A stretch of 64,000 nt of DNA from Saprospiraceae bacterium (GCA_016713025.1 JADJPZ010000004.1:1426001-1490000), one strand, 5' to 3'; shown: positions 17,432-25,590, numbered from the stretch's first letter. Made by a program: numbers and translations. The notes: generated from the sequence alone by a model not told the origin.

Positions 17432-18397
17432 CTAAGCGTTAGTGTTATTTAAAGTATTGTTTCTGGTAAAAATAAAATTCCATTCAGGCCAATTGTACTT
17501 GTATTTACATATGACAATAAAGGTTAAAGCTCCTATTAAAAAAGTAAAAGTCATCATTGATGGATCTATTTGATGCGTGATAAAGAGGCTATCCGTTTGT
17601 AACACACTTCCTTCATAAGTAAATAATGTAGCGCCAAAAATGTTGGTCGCTGCATGTACTCCCAAAGCAAGCTCCAATCCATCATCCATCACAGTGATAA
17701 ATGCCAAAAACAAACCTGCTAATATATAATATGCCTGCATAGTCCAAAATCCATACTTGGCAACTTCAGGATTGGTGCCGTGTACAAGCCCAAATAAAAT
17801 GCTGGAAATCAAGATAGGGAGCCATTTGTTTTTTGAAAGCCAATAAAACCCTTGAAGTAAATATCCTCTGAAAAACAACTCCTCAAAACTTGTCTGAATT
17901 GGTAAAAAAATGAATGAAATCACTACCAATGGAAGAAAAGTACTTAAATCCCATCTGAAAGAATAGTTTTCAGGATCCGAATTGTAATTGACTGCTTCCA
18001 AAAAAAGTGAAATCATAAGCCATAATAGAAATCCAAACATTATTTTCGAATAATCAACCTTACTCTTAGGGGTAATCATTTTTATAAAATCTTTGGCATG
18101 CAGCGTTTTGACTACAAAGTACAATCCGGCTATCGCAAAAGCAAACCAGGAGATCAGCAGTATAAAAACCAAATTCTTCGGCATTCCCAGAACCCCGAAA
18201 TCCATGGTTTCTTCAAAGGTTTGTAATGCATTGATCCCTTCATTATAACTACTTGAATTTAGTATGACAATACCATACATTATGATTTGCCCAAATAGAT
18301 AAGACATAAAGACAATGAAAATTCCCAAAAGGTATCGCCACCAGTCATTCTTACCTAAATTACCAAGTTCGGGAAACATGTGATTTTTTTGTGCCAA
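17432..18397 (-). CDS. CPBP family intramembrane metalloprotease
   Basis: This 321-residue protein has about eight hydrophobic segments. The Abi/CPBP motifs are present: EELFFRGYLLQ (motif 1, EExxxR) near residue 175, and FGLVHG (motif 2) near residue 210, followed by a final HxxxN-type segment, GVHAATNIFGA. These glutamate and histidine residues form the proposed metal site of Rce1-like intramembrane proteases. Substrates are unknown. The stop lies two bases before the M1 peptidase start, which implies a shared message and possibly shared work in envelope protein processing. Confidence 0.88.
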   Translation of the reverse strand: MAQKNHMFPELGNLGKNDWWRYLLGIFIVFMSYLFGQIIMYGIVILNSSSYNEGINALQTFEETMDFGVLGMPKNLVFILLISWFAFAIAGLYFVVKTLHAKDFIKMITPKSKVDYSKIMFGFLLWLMISLFLEAVNYNSDPENYSFRWDLSTFLPLVVISFIFLPIQTSFEELFFRGYLLQGFYWLSKNKWLPILISSILFGLVHGTNPEVAKYGFWTMQAYYILAGLFLAFITVMDDGLELALGVHAATNIFGATLFTYEGSVLQTDSLFITHQIDPSMMTFTFLIGALTFIVICKYKYNWPEWNFIFTRNNTLNNTNA

Positions 18398-18549
18398 ATG
18401 TAATCAATTATTATAATTTCACGCAAATATACCGTGATGACTGTAAAAAAAAATATATGTGCAATCAGGATTTTCTTTTCAAGGAAAGGGCATTGATTAG
18501 CTTTCTATATTTTTTTGATATTTGTGTTTAGATAAATCGCAATATTTTG

Positions 18550-18589
18550 TACATTTGCAGTGTCTAAAATCCGAATGTAGTCCATTCGG
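18550..18589 (+). promoter_or_regulatory. Candidate -7 box and leader hairpin before the DUF6580 gene
   Basis: TACATTTG at 18550-18557 fits TAnnTTTG. A perfect 7-bp hairpin, CCGAATG at 18571-18577 with its complement at 18583-18589, follows in what would be the leader, 65 bases before the ATG. The -33 element is not convincing. The leader matches no riboswitch I know. Confidence 0.35.
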
Positions 18590-18654
18590 CGTTATACCAA
18601 TATAAGAACAGATTGCCAATTTCAGGTCATACAAAAATTAAAAAGATAAAAAAT

Positions 18655-19230
18655 ATGAAAACAAATAACAAAATGATAGTTGTAGTGCTTCTGATGATCA
18701 TTGGAGCGTTTTCAAGGTTGATACCACATGTACCGAATTTTACTCCGACTGAGGGAATAACGATTTTTGGAGTCGCTTTTCTGGGTAGAAAATATCTTTC
18801 TATTATCCTACCGTGTGTCTTGATTTATTTAACTGACTTTGTGATCAATAATACAGTCGCTCGATCTTTCTTCACAGAAGTCGAAGGAACAGTTTGGTTT
18901 TCAAATTACATGATATTTAATGTGATTTCACTTGTATTAGTGGTCTTTACTACTTCGATCATTCTTAAAAAAATCAATATAGTTTCTGTTGCTCTTGCTG
19001 CGATCCTGGCTTCGGTCATATTTTATGTAATCACCAATTTCGGTGCTTTATTTTCACCTGCAAGCCTTTACACTAAAGATTTTAGTGGATTGATGCAGTC
19101 ATATCTGGCAGGCTTACCTTTTTTCAGAACATCACTTTTTAGCAATTTGATGTTTACAACCATTATTTTTGGAAGTTATTATATTATCAATTCCATATCA
19201 GCGATCAAGCTGGCAAAGGTTAAATCGTAA
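18655..19230 (+). CDS. DUF6580 family membrane protein (putative ECF-like transporter)
   Basis: The start is ATG 18655 (MKTNNKMIVV); a longer frame from 18613 lacks support because it adds a hydrophilic lead before the membrane segment. At 191 residues it has five or six hydrophobic helices. The RLIPHVPNFTPTEGITIFG opening is the hallmark of DUF6580 proteins, which resemble ECF transporter S components and are thought to bring in small molecules. It is 43 bases upstream of adenine deaminase on the same strand, so purine import is a reasonable guess, but that comes only from context. Confidence 0.78.
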   Translation: MKTNNKMIVVVLLMIIGAFSRLIPHVPNFTPTEGITIFGVAFLGRKYLSIILPCVLIYLTDFVINNTVARSFFTEVEGTVWFSNYMIFNVISLVLVVFTTSIILKKINIVSVALAAILASVIFYVITNFGALFSPASLYTKDFSGLMQSYLAGLPFFRTSLFSNLMFTTIIFGSYYIINSISAIKLAKVKS

Positions 19231-19273
19231 ATTCTCCTCAGGTCTTATTCCGACATCATTTTCATCCTAATAA

Positions 19274-20884
19274 ATGGAGGTATCCGGTCATATTATTGAT
19301 ATTCTTAATAGAAGAATTTTTAAGGGAATCATCTCCGTTGTAAATGACAAAATAGAAAAAATATCAGAAACATCAGATGAAGTTCCGGATCATTACATAT
19401 TGCCGGGATTTATAGATGCGCACATACACATAGAAAGTTCGATGGTTACTCCATATGAATTTGCCAAAACTGCACTCAGACACGGAACCATTGCTACAGT
19501 ATCAGATCCTCACGAAATCGCAAATGTTTGTGGTATGGATGGAATAGACTTCATGATTCAAAATTCTAACAACACCGGTTTAAAGTTTTTTTTCGGGGCG
19601 CCTTCCTGTGTACCGGCTACTTCCTTCGAAAATGCAGGATATGAAATTGGTGTAGCACAAATTGAACAACTAATGCAAAGAGATGATATATGGTATCTCT
19701 CTGAAATGATGAACTGGCCAGGGGTACTGCATGGAGATCCTATCGTAATGCAGAAAATCCAAACTGCTCACAATTATAAAAAACCTGTTGATGGCCACGC
19801 TCCGGGTTTAAAGGGACAAGATGCAAAACAGTATTCAAAACCAGGCATATCGACTGATCACGAATGTTACATGCTTGATGAGGCTTTGGATAAGATTTCA
19901 TGCGGTATGAATATTATTATTCGGGAAGGTTCTGCTGCCAAAAACTTCGATGTCTTACATCCTTTGATTCGATTATTCCCACAACAGGTTATGTTTTGTA
20001 GTGACGACAAGCATCCTGATGACCTTATAACAGGTCACATCAACCTGCTGGTAAAAAGAGCATTGATGCTTGGATATGATATTTTTGATGTCTTGCGTAT
20101 TGCTTGCATCAATCCGGTAAAACATTACAACATACCCGTTGGTTGCTTACGAGAAGGAGCATTGGCTGACTTCATTATCATCAATAATATTGTAGAATGG
20201 GAAGTGACTCACACCTATAGTGATGGAAAATTAGTTTACCATGATGGAAAAGTGGACATACCATTCAAGATAACAGACATTATCAATAACTTTAATTGTT
20301 TTCCAGTAGAGGAAAATGACTTGAAAGTACCACTTGTTATTGGTGATATTCCTATAATTAAGGCCATCGATGGATCATTGATTACCGAAAAGCACTTTGC
20401 AAGCCCAAAATCAGAAGAAGGATATTTGGTTTCAGACTCCGACCGGGATATACTTAAAATTTGTGTTGTCAACAGATATAAAAATTCACCACCTGCTGTA
20501 GGATTTATTAAAAATTTTAATCTGAAAGGTTGTGCTATAGCCTCCACGGTGGCACATGATTCGCACAATATCATTGCTGTAGGAGATGATGACAGCCTGA
20601 TTGTCAAAGCAATAAACCTCATAATAGCTTCTCAAGGTGGTCTTTCTGCAGTAACATACGATGATTTTCAACACATATCATTGCCGGTAGCGGGTTTAAT
20701 GAGTGATCAATCTGTGGAAGAGATAGGTCAGCAATACAGCAAAATTTCGCAATTTGTGAAAAGTCAGGGTTGCCTGTTAACTGCCCCTTATATGACGCTT
20801 TCGTTTATGGCACTTTTGGTAATTCCAAAAATAAAAATCAGCGATTTGGGGATGTTTGATGCTGAAAAATTTGCTTTTTATTGA
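19274..20884 (+). CDS. ade: Adenine deaminase
   Basis: The protein has 536 residues. The amidohydrolase N-terminus has LPGFIDAHIHIESSMVTP with the HxH metal pair. EIANVCGMDGI, GHAPGL and STDHECY carry further ligands, and FCSDDKHPDDL supplies the metal-binding aspartates. The C-terminal adenine-deaminase domain (DUF3604-free, COG1001 type) has VAHDSHNIIAVG and the LTAPYMTLSFMAL tail. The enzyme converts adenine to hypoxanthine and ammonia in purine salvage. The domain order and length match the family. Co-directional with the DUF6580 transporter upstream; purC (de novo purine pathway) lies one gene further on the opposite strand. Confidence 0.93.
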   Translation: MEVSGHIIDILNRRIFKGIISVVNDKIEKISETSDEVPDHYILPGFIDAHIHIESSMVTPYEFAKTALRHGTIATVSDPHEIANVCGMDGIDFMIQNSNNTGLKFFFGAPSCVPATSFENAGYEIGVAQIEQLMQRDDIWYLSEMMNWPGVLHGDPIVMQKIQTAHNYKKPVDGHAPGLKGQDAKQYSKPGISTDHECYMLDEALDKISCGMNIIIREGSAAKNFDVLHPLIRLFPQQVMFCSDDKHPDDLITGHINLLVKRALMLGYDIFDVLRIACINPVKHYNIPVGCLREGALADFIIINNIVEWEVTHTYSDGKLVYHDGKVDIPFKITDIINNFNCFPVEENDLKVPLVIGDIPIIKAIDGSLITEKHFASPKSEEGYLVSDSDRDILKICVVNRYKNSPPAVGFIKNFNLKGCAIASTVAHDSHNIIAVGDDDSLIVKAINLIIASQGGLSAVTYDDFQHISLPVAGLMSDQSVEEIGQQYSKISQFVKSQGCLLTAPYMTLSFMALLVIPKIKISDLGMFDAEKFAFY

Positions 20885-20945
20885 TGCTGAAAATAATTTA
20901 TTCAAAATTCCCGTTATACTCCATATCAGATAATAGTCTTTGATT

Positions 20946-21605
20946 ATGAATAACCATAAGTATCACTTTTTAGCTTTAGTAACGTTTGGATTTATATGTT
21001 TTCTTTCTTCGTGCAATGATGAGGTTGAGGCCAGTTTCACCGTACCTTCATCCTATAGATTTAATAGTCCAAACCTGGCTAATAAGAGTGTGTACAAAAT
21101 AGATCAACAAACCAAAAAAGGCATATTGCTTACGGATAGTCTGGGAGATTTCAGCAGAGCCAACTCAGTAATTTCCGATAGCCTGAATGCCATCATCAGA
21201 AATGCCTTTGTAATTAATTCTTTGCGTTCAATTCAATTTAAAGATGGAAATACCGCATTGCTGGAGTTTGGAAAACTGGATACTACAGGTGGTAAATCAG
21301 TAATCGTTCCTCTTAATAATAAAGAAACGAAATATACTTTTACAGGCAATCAAATCAAGTTTGAAGCCTTTCCTCAGTACTTTGCTGAAATCACCAATTC
21401 ATTTTTAGAAGTCAATCTTTGTCAGGAGTTTACATACAGAAGTCAACGTGTTTCTCCCGGTAATCATGTCAAAAGGTATTTTCATAATAACTGTATTGAT
21501 ACAGATCATTCAAAGATTATCAGCAGAATCATAGGCGAAAGTCCTGCGACTATCTTTGACACCATTTCTATCGAAAGAGTAAATTACATCTTTTCAAAAT
21601 ACTAA
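20946..21605 (+). CDS. Hypothetical lipoprotein (219 aa)
   Basis: The ATG at 20946 is chosen over the TTG at 20940. It gives MNNHKYHF followed by a hydrophobic stretch and the lipobox FLSSC. The mature part is beta-rich with a paired sequence TLLEFGKLDTTGG-like middle and FTYRSQRVSPGNH near the end. It resembles small adhesin-like lipoproteins in general only. No known family is recognised. The gene lies 61 bases after adenine deaminase on the same strand and could share its transcript. Confidence 0.65.
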   Translation: MNNHKYHFLALVTFGFICFLSSCNDEVEASFTVPSSYRFNSPNLANKSVYKIDQQTKKGILLTDSLGDFSRANSVISDSLNAIIRNAFVINSLRSIQFKDGNTALLEFGKLDTTGGKSVIVPLNNKETKYTFTGNQIKFEAFPQYFAEITNSFLEVNLCQEFTYRSQRVSPGNHVKRYFHNNCIDTDHSKIISRIIGESPATIFDTISIERVNYIFSKY

Positions 21606-21657
21606 TTCCTGTATCCGGAAAAACAATGTATTAAGTGGACTTTAATACTGTATTGAA

Positions 21658-22611
21658 CTAATTGTGCTTCAACCAGTTATTTACATTGACTTTAATTCTT
21701 TTTTCAATATTGGTTGTATCTGCTTTTTCAAATTTTTGGCCAGTAATAATTTCATATAATGTAATATACCTTTCGGATATTTCCTCAACAAATGACAAGG
21801 GTATAACTGGAATTTTTTGACCATCTAAGCCTTGGAAATTATTTTGTATCAGCCATTCACGAACAAATTCTTTTGAAAGTTGCTGTTGTGGTTCGTTACT
21901 GAATTGCCTTTCCCGATAACCATCGAGATAAAAATATCTTGAACTGTCCGGCGTATGTATTTCATCAATAAGAATTATTTTATCGCCGACTTTCCCAAAT
22001 TCATATTTTGTGTCAACCAATATGAGACCTCTTTCATTCGCCATCTTACTACCCTTTTCGAAAAGTGCTCTGGTATATCTTTCCAGAATATCCCAGTCTT
22101 CTTTGCTAACTATGTTGCGGCTTAATATTTCGTCAACAGAAATATCCATATCATGACCTTCAGATGCTTTGGTGGTCGGTGTGATAATCGGTACCGGAAA
22201 TTGATCATTTTCTTTCAGGCCATCGGGCATCCTGACACCACACAACAAGCGTTCTCCTGATTTATATGTCCTCCATGCATGACCCGCCAGATATCCTCGA
22301 ATTACCATTTCAATTTTGATGGACTCAGCTTTCAATCCTATACTTACATTTGGGTCAGGAGTAGCAATCAGCCAGTTGGGAACAATATCCTTAGTGGCAT
22401 CAAGGAAATGACGGGCTATCTGGTTCAATACCTGACCTTTGTATGGGATGGCTTTGGGAAGAATATGGTCAAAGGCAGAAATTCTGTCTGTAGCGATCAT
22501 GATGATCTTATCTTCAATGTCGTAGACATCACGGACTTTACCGTGATAAATGTTTTTTACACCATCAAAGTTAAAATTGGTGCCGGAAATTGTGTTCTCT
22601 TCAAGCGACAT
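21658..22611 (-). CDS. purC: Phosphoribosylaminoimidazole-succinocarboxamide synthase
   Basis: This 317-residue SAICAR synthetase is complete. The start is ATG 22611; a TTG two codons upstream is also open. Signatures are YHGKVRDVYDI near residue 22, DRISAFDHILPKAIPYKG, and the substrate loop SIKIEMVIRGYLAGHAW. Further on are GLILVDTKYEFG and LIDEIHTPDSSRYF, which carry the catalytic DExHTPDSSR motif. The enzyme joins aspartate to CAIR with ATP in de novo purine synthesis. The ~320-residue form is the one common in Bacteroidota and yeast-like PurC. It is convergent with the lipoprotein gene at 20946. Confidence 0.95.
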   Translation of the reverse strand: MSLEENTISGTNFNFDGVKNIYHGKVRDVYDIEDKIIMIATDRISAFDHILPKAIPYKGQVLNQIARHFLDATKDIVPNWLIATPDPNVSIGLKAESIKIEMVIRGYLAGHAWRTYKSGERLLCGVRMPDGLKENDQFPVPIITPTTKASEGHDMDISVDEILSRNIVSKEDWDILERYTRALFEKGSKMANERGLILVDTKYEFGKVGDKIILIDEIHTPDSSRYFYLDGYRERQFSNEPQQQLSKEFVREWLIQNNFQGLDGQKIPVIPLSFVEEISERYITLYEIITGQKFEKADTTNIEKRIKVNVNNWLKHN

Positions 22612-22742
22612 ACTCAATTAGATTATTTAGAACCTAAATATCAGGTATTTTGTATTATTATCAATAAAGGATTCCACTTTGAAAGGAGTTAAAACCTGGA
22701 TTTATTTCAAATTTGTCAGTTACAAGTTTTATAGAGACAGGA

Positions 22743-23174
22743 TCAGATGTTGGTTATAGAATTTCTGTCAAAAAGGATTTCTCTCAATTCTTTCATTGCC
22801 TTATATTCATGGGGTAATACCTTTTTAAATGCTTCTTTAACCGCAAAATATGCTCCTTTTTCACTCCCGGGAAGATTTTCTTTGACGATAGACTTAAAAA
22901 GTTTGATATCATGCTTAAGCATACCCCTGATAGAAGGTATATCGTGCCAGTCTCCTTCAATTGCGAGTGTTTTTATTTTTTGCCCTTTTTCATCCATTAC
23001 AGATTCAAGGTCTATGACACTTAATTTACCGTCATTCCTCAAGGTATGTGAAAGTCCTTCAGGAAGTTTCCATATATCACTATCATTCTCCATTTCATTG
23101 TTGATAAGGAAAATTTCAAGTCCTTTTTCATGAAATCGATAGATTATAACTCTGGCAAGATCTAAAACACTCAT
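22743..23174 (-). CDS. Nudix-like protein lacking a clear Nudix box (143 aa)
   Basis: The N-terminus VLDLARVIIYRFHEKGLEIFLI followed by DIWKLPEG resembles the first strands of a Nudix hydrolase and the start of its box. The usual GxxxxxExxxREUxEE helix is missing, and the following 90 residues are charged and helical, ending KELREILFDRN. It may be a non-catalytic Nudix relative that binds a nucleotide. It is 132 bases upstream of purC and in the same direction, so a shared message is possible. Function is unknown. Confidence 0.5.
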   Translation of the reverse strand: MSVLDLARVIIYRFHEKGLEIFLINNEMENDSDIWKLPEGLSHTLRNDGKLSVIDLESVMDEKGQKIKTLAIEGDWHDIPSIRGMLKHDIKLFKSIVKENLPGSEKGAYFAVKEAFKKVLPHEYKAMKELREILFDRNSITNI

Positions 23175-23254
23175 ATTAACAAATTTCAGGTCAAAATTAC
23201 ATATTAAGTACCATATATTAAAAAAATCATGATAATATACTCAAAATATACCAA

Positions 23255-23341
23255 ACAGAAAATTGATTGCGAAAATTTACAATCATAATTATTTAATTTA
23301 CAATACATTATGATTTAAATATTTCGCAGAATATTTTCTGT
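23255..23341. repeat. Near-palindromic 87-bp intergenic element
   Basis: Arms of about 35 bases each begin with ACAGAAAAT and contain GCGAAA and ATCATAAT; about 27 of 35 positions pair across the centre. It occupies the 422-base gap between the Nudix-like gene and the small lipoprotein and is followed directly by another repeat at 23347. Confidence 0.6.
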
Positions 23342-23346
23342 CCACT

Positions 23347-23471
23347 ATAAATTGGTTTGCGAAAATATTTATTACCAATTTATTCATGTTGAGCATAATA
23401 GCGACAGAATTATTGTTATTGTAAAGACATGTGCATCATGTTCTATACAAAAACAAATTCTATTCGCTATA
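23347..23471. repeat. Structured dispersed repeat, family F, copy 1
   Basis: The segment starts ATAAATTGGTTTGCGAAAA and is clearly related to 61170-61290. Its right two thirds fold into a long hairpin with outer ATAGCGA arms and an inner pairing of GAATT(A)TTGTT with AACAAATTC. The copy at 61 kb has different bases but keeps the fold. It has no coding capacity. Confidence 0.6.
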
Positions 23472-23532
23472 ACTTTAAAAATTCACTTTGGTTCATTGGT
23501 CACAGCAAAATATACATCAAACTCAATGTGTA

Positions 23533-23579
23533 ATTACCTCATCCCCACTTTTGGCGACTCCACAAAAATAAGGCTTATT
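23533..23579. repeat. 47-bp direct repeat, copy 1
   Basis: The unit runs from ATTACCTCATC through ACTTTTGGCGACTCCACA to AAGGCTTATT and matches 24045-24091 at 45 of 47 positions. It lies just past the end of the small lipoprotein gene. In one minus-strand frame each copy encodes a similar PYFCGVAKS-type peptide. Confidence 0.8.
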
Positions 23580-23596
23580 TATTACTTTCCTGGTCT

Positions 23597-23941
23597 TTAG
23601 AAAAGAAATAAAGGACACAACTTTTTTACTCTTTTTATTTCAATCTTCCAAAGTTTATCTATAATGCTATTCTGAGAGAAAATATAAATATCAGTGTAGA
23701 TTATTCCGTGGCCGTGATAAGCATAAAAAATGAAATATTTTCCTTTAAGCATAAGATCATCAAATTTACCAGAAAACGAAAATCCATATTTATTTCTACC
23801 CCATTTCAAAACATCATCCTTACTTGAGAAAGTAAGGCTTGACTCATCATGACCATTTTGATTTTCCATTTGGGATATTGTCTTGTTACTACAACTGTTT
23901 AGACTGACCAAAACAGTAAACAGATAAAAAAAGATTCTCAT
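23597..23941 (-). CDS. Small lipoprotein beside the orphan Rhs fragment (114 aa)
   Basis: The signal sequence ends in the lipobox SLNSC at residues 13-17. The mature part is short and beta-rich, with WGRNKYGFSFSGKFDD, HGHGIIYTDIYIF and a basic end. It sits between two copies of the 47-bp repeat, 8 bases after an open frame that ends NGGILLCARKN and could be the tail of an older Rhs tip. Position suggests an orphan immunity lipoprotein, but nothing in the sequence itself proves it. No family is recognised. Confidence 0.55.
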   Translation of the reverse strand: MRIFFYLFTVLVSLNSCSNKTISQMENQNGHDESSLTFSSKDDVLKWGRNKYGFSFSGKFDDLMLKGKYFIFYAYHGHGIIYTDIYIFSQNSIIDKLWKIEIKRVKKLCPLFLF

Positions 23942-24044
23942 AATACTCTAATTTTTTCTTGCACATAGTAAAATACCTCCATTACTATAGTTAATTTGAC
24001 CATAATTGTGGTTAGCTATTGCAGGAGTGATCCCGAAACTCAAT

Positions 24045-24091
24045 ATTACCTCATCATCACTTTTGGCGACTCCACAAAAATAAGGCTTATT
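24045..24091. repeat. 47-bp direct repeat, copy 2
   Basis: This matches 23533-23579 at 45 of 47 positions. It marks the junction where the orphan Rhs core sequence (SPYRYAIS on the minus strand) gives way to unrelated sequence, a place where Rhs genes usually swap tips. Confidence 0.8.
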
Positions 24092-24720
24092 GCATAGCGA
24101 TAAGGTGAACCAAAATAATCTATTTCAGCCTTAGGATCCACCTGCATCCATCTCCCTGTAGTAGGATCCATTCCCCTAAAGAATGCCATGTCTATCCCTA
24201 CGTCCAGATCCTTGAGCCTCTCTAAATCGTTATACTTATATCGATAGTCAAAGCCTGACAGCTGGATATAGTGTCCCTGGAACTCCAGACCGCTGGAGCT
24301 CTTTGGCTATCGCACAAAGATTCCTGACTACGCTAATCGTGATTTTCAAAATCATGTACTCCTTGCCGCTTTGCGGTTTCGTCACTTGAAAGCATCTGTA
24401 TGCTTTCATCGCAAGCGAATCGCTCCTCAATGTTTCACTTCACCCACGAGCCATTTCGTATGGCTCGAACGGGTTCGTTCACCAAAAGGATAGTAGCTGG
24501 CCCATCCCGCCGAAAGCGGGTTCCTTCACTTAAAGCATTGTCATGCTTTACCCTATGGGATCGTTCAGTCACCTCCAGGATTTCAGTATTGGCAGTGATG
24601 ACGCCGTCATTGATGATGTCGGTATATACCAATCCTTTCATCATCCATCCCTTTCGGATTCCTTCGCCTCTCATGCTGTTGCATTCGGCCCTTCGGGATC
24701 ACTCAGTCATCAAGATACCT
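24092..24720 (-). pseudogene. Orphan Rhs core fragment invaded by short palindromes
   Basis: The minus strand still carries recognisable Rhs core blocks in broken frames: GLVYTDIINDGVIT near 24610-24640, YYPFG at 24481-24495, FQGHYIQLSGFDYRYKYND near 24230-24280, and GMDPTTGRWMQVDPKAE near 24120-24170. Between these blocks lie runs of small hairpins that are not part of any Rhs protein. The fragment has no N-terminal repeat region and ends at the 47-bp repeat. It is a relic of a displaced Rhs gene, probably an older tip donor or duplicate of the large Rhs gene 1 kb away. Confidence 0.75.
24283..24704. repeat. Cluster of at least ten short palindromes inside the Rhs relic
   Basis: Small perfect hairpins include stems at 24283-24298, 24340-24354, 24366-24376, 24388-24407, 24447-24467, 24506-24520 and 24531-24550. 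Five copies of a linked decamer, read GARNGAWYCC on the minus strand, lie at 24471-24480, 24518-24527, 24557-24566, 24656-24665 and 24695-24704. Most are followed by the complement of their CCC end, forming a second small stem. Confidence 0.7.
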
Positions 24721-24729
24721 ATTATATAG

Positions 24730-24768
24730 CATCACCACTTTTGGCGACACTACAAATATAAGGTTATT
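24730..24768. repeat. Diverged copy 3 of the 47-bp repeat
   Basis: It contains ATCACCACTTTTGGCGAC and AAGGTTATT, with several changes from copies 1 and 2. It bounds the upstream side of the palindrome-invaded Rhs relic, so the three copies delimit two segments. Confidence 0.65.
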
Positions 24769-24796
24769 TATTTCTTTATCACACAGCCAGGTAGAA

Positions 24797-24833
24797 AAAA
24801 GCCACACAACTCTTTTTACATCGTATGGCTTTT
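24797..24833 (-). terminator. Intrinsic terminator after the SUKH immunity gene
   Basis: The inverted arms AAAAGCCA and TGGCTTTT lie at 24797-24804 and 24826-24833. On the minus strand the stem ends in a T run. It is 160 bases downstream of the immunity gene. Confidence 0.5.
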
Positions 24834-24993
24834 GTGTATTCAATTCATTACGACGCTAATTTATGGCGAAGTCATAATAACACTCGGACGCATTTGCAAA
24901 TTACACCCAGCAGAATCAACATAATTCCGCTACCACTTTAATGTTCATTGGTACTTATAATAAGTTCCTTTGATTTACTAATTAAAAAAATTA

Positions 24994-25590
24994 TTATTTC
25001 CATATCTCCAATCCGGTTTGCTCATAACACAATTGATAAAATTCTTGATACTTTGTTTTAATTATTTCATCACTTTTAAAAATTATTTTCTCCTCATAAG
25101 CAATCTTAAAAGTCTCAATCATATTTTCAAAAGATAGAAAAGCATAGCAGTGAGGTTCGCTTAACGTATTCGTCTGATAAATTTGGTTTTTGTTAGTACT
25201 TTCTTGATTAAGGTCTATCCAGTACACATCAAAGTTTCCTCCATCCAATATTGGAAAAAGCTTATTCCCTGGAAAACAATGGAGCTCGTATATATCTTCA
25301 TATTCTTGCCAATCTATATCTTGATAATACTTAACGGCGTTTTTTAGAGAAAATAAAGAAAACTTACCTTGAATTAGTCTTGGCGAACCATAGTAATCGG
25401 GGTAAATTTTATGTCCATTGACATATTTATAAAAATCTTTTATTTCATTTGGAAAAGATGCACCAAAAGCCAATTGTGCTTCAATTATTTCTTCATCTGA
25501 TGCTCCAATATTATAAATTTTAGAATCTTCATTTAAGTAGCTAGTTTGAAGATCCTTAAGAATAATAAAGTCTTCTATAATTGGACTCAT
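24994..25590 (-). CDS. SMI1/KNR4 (SUKH) family immunity protein
   Basis: This 198-residue cytoplasmic protein is acidic. IGASDEEIIEAQLAFGASFPNEIKDFYKYVNGH is the N-terminal SUKH signature (helix, FP-x-E, Y-NG). A GGNFDVYWIDL strand and CYAFLSFENMIETF complete the fold. SUKH proteins neutralise nuclease toxins delivered by Rhs, CDI and related systems by binding the toxin domain. It lies 78 bases downstream of the Rhs gene whose tip is a DNase, in the same direction, so it should protect the producer from that tip. It shows no signal peptide, as expected for a cytoplasmic antidote. Confidence 0.88.
   Translation of the reverse strand: MSPIIEDFIILKDLQTSYLNEDSKIYNIGASDEEIIEAQLAFGASFPNEIKDFYKYVNGHKIYPDYYGSPRLIQGKFSLFSLKNAVKYYQDIDWQEYEDIYELHCFPGNKLFPILDGGNFDVYWIDLNQESTNKNQIYQTNTLSEPHCYAFLSFENMIETFKIAYEEKIIFKSDEIIKTKYQEFYQLCYEQTGLEIWK

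Noticed and set aside
18541..18655. A riboswitch before the DUF6580 gene (purine, preQ1 or cobalamin type)
   Set aside because: None of the conserved cores of those classes can be found; only a simple hairpin is visible.
24400..24729. Plus-strand open frames across the palindrome cluster
   Set aside because: They run antisense through Rhs relic blocks and hairpins, and arise from the palindromes. The minus strand holds the Rhs motifs instead.
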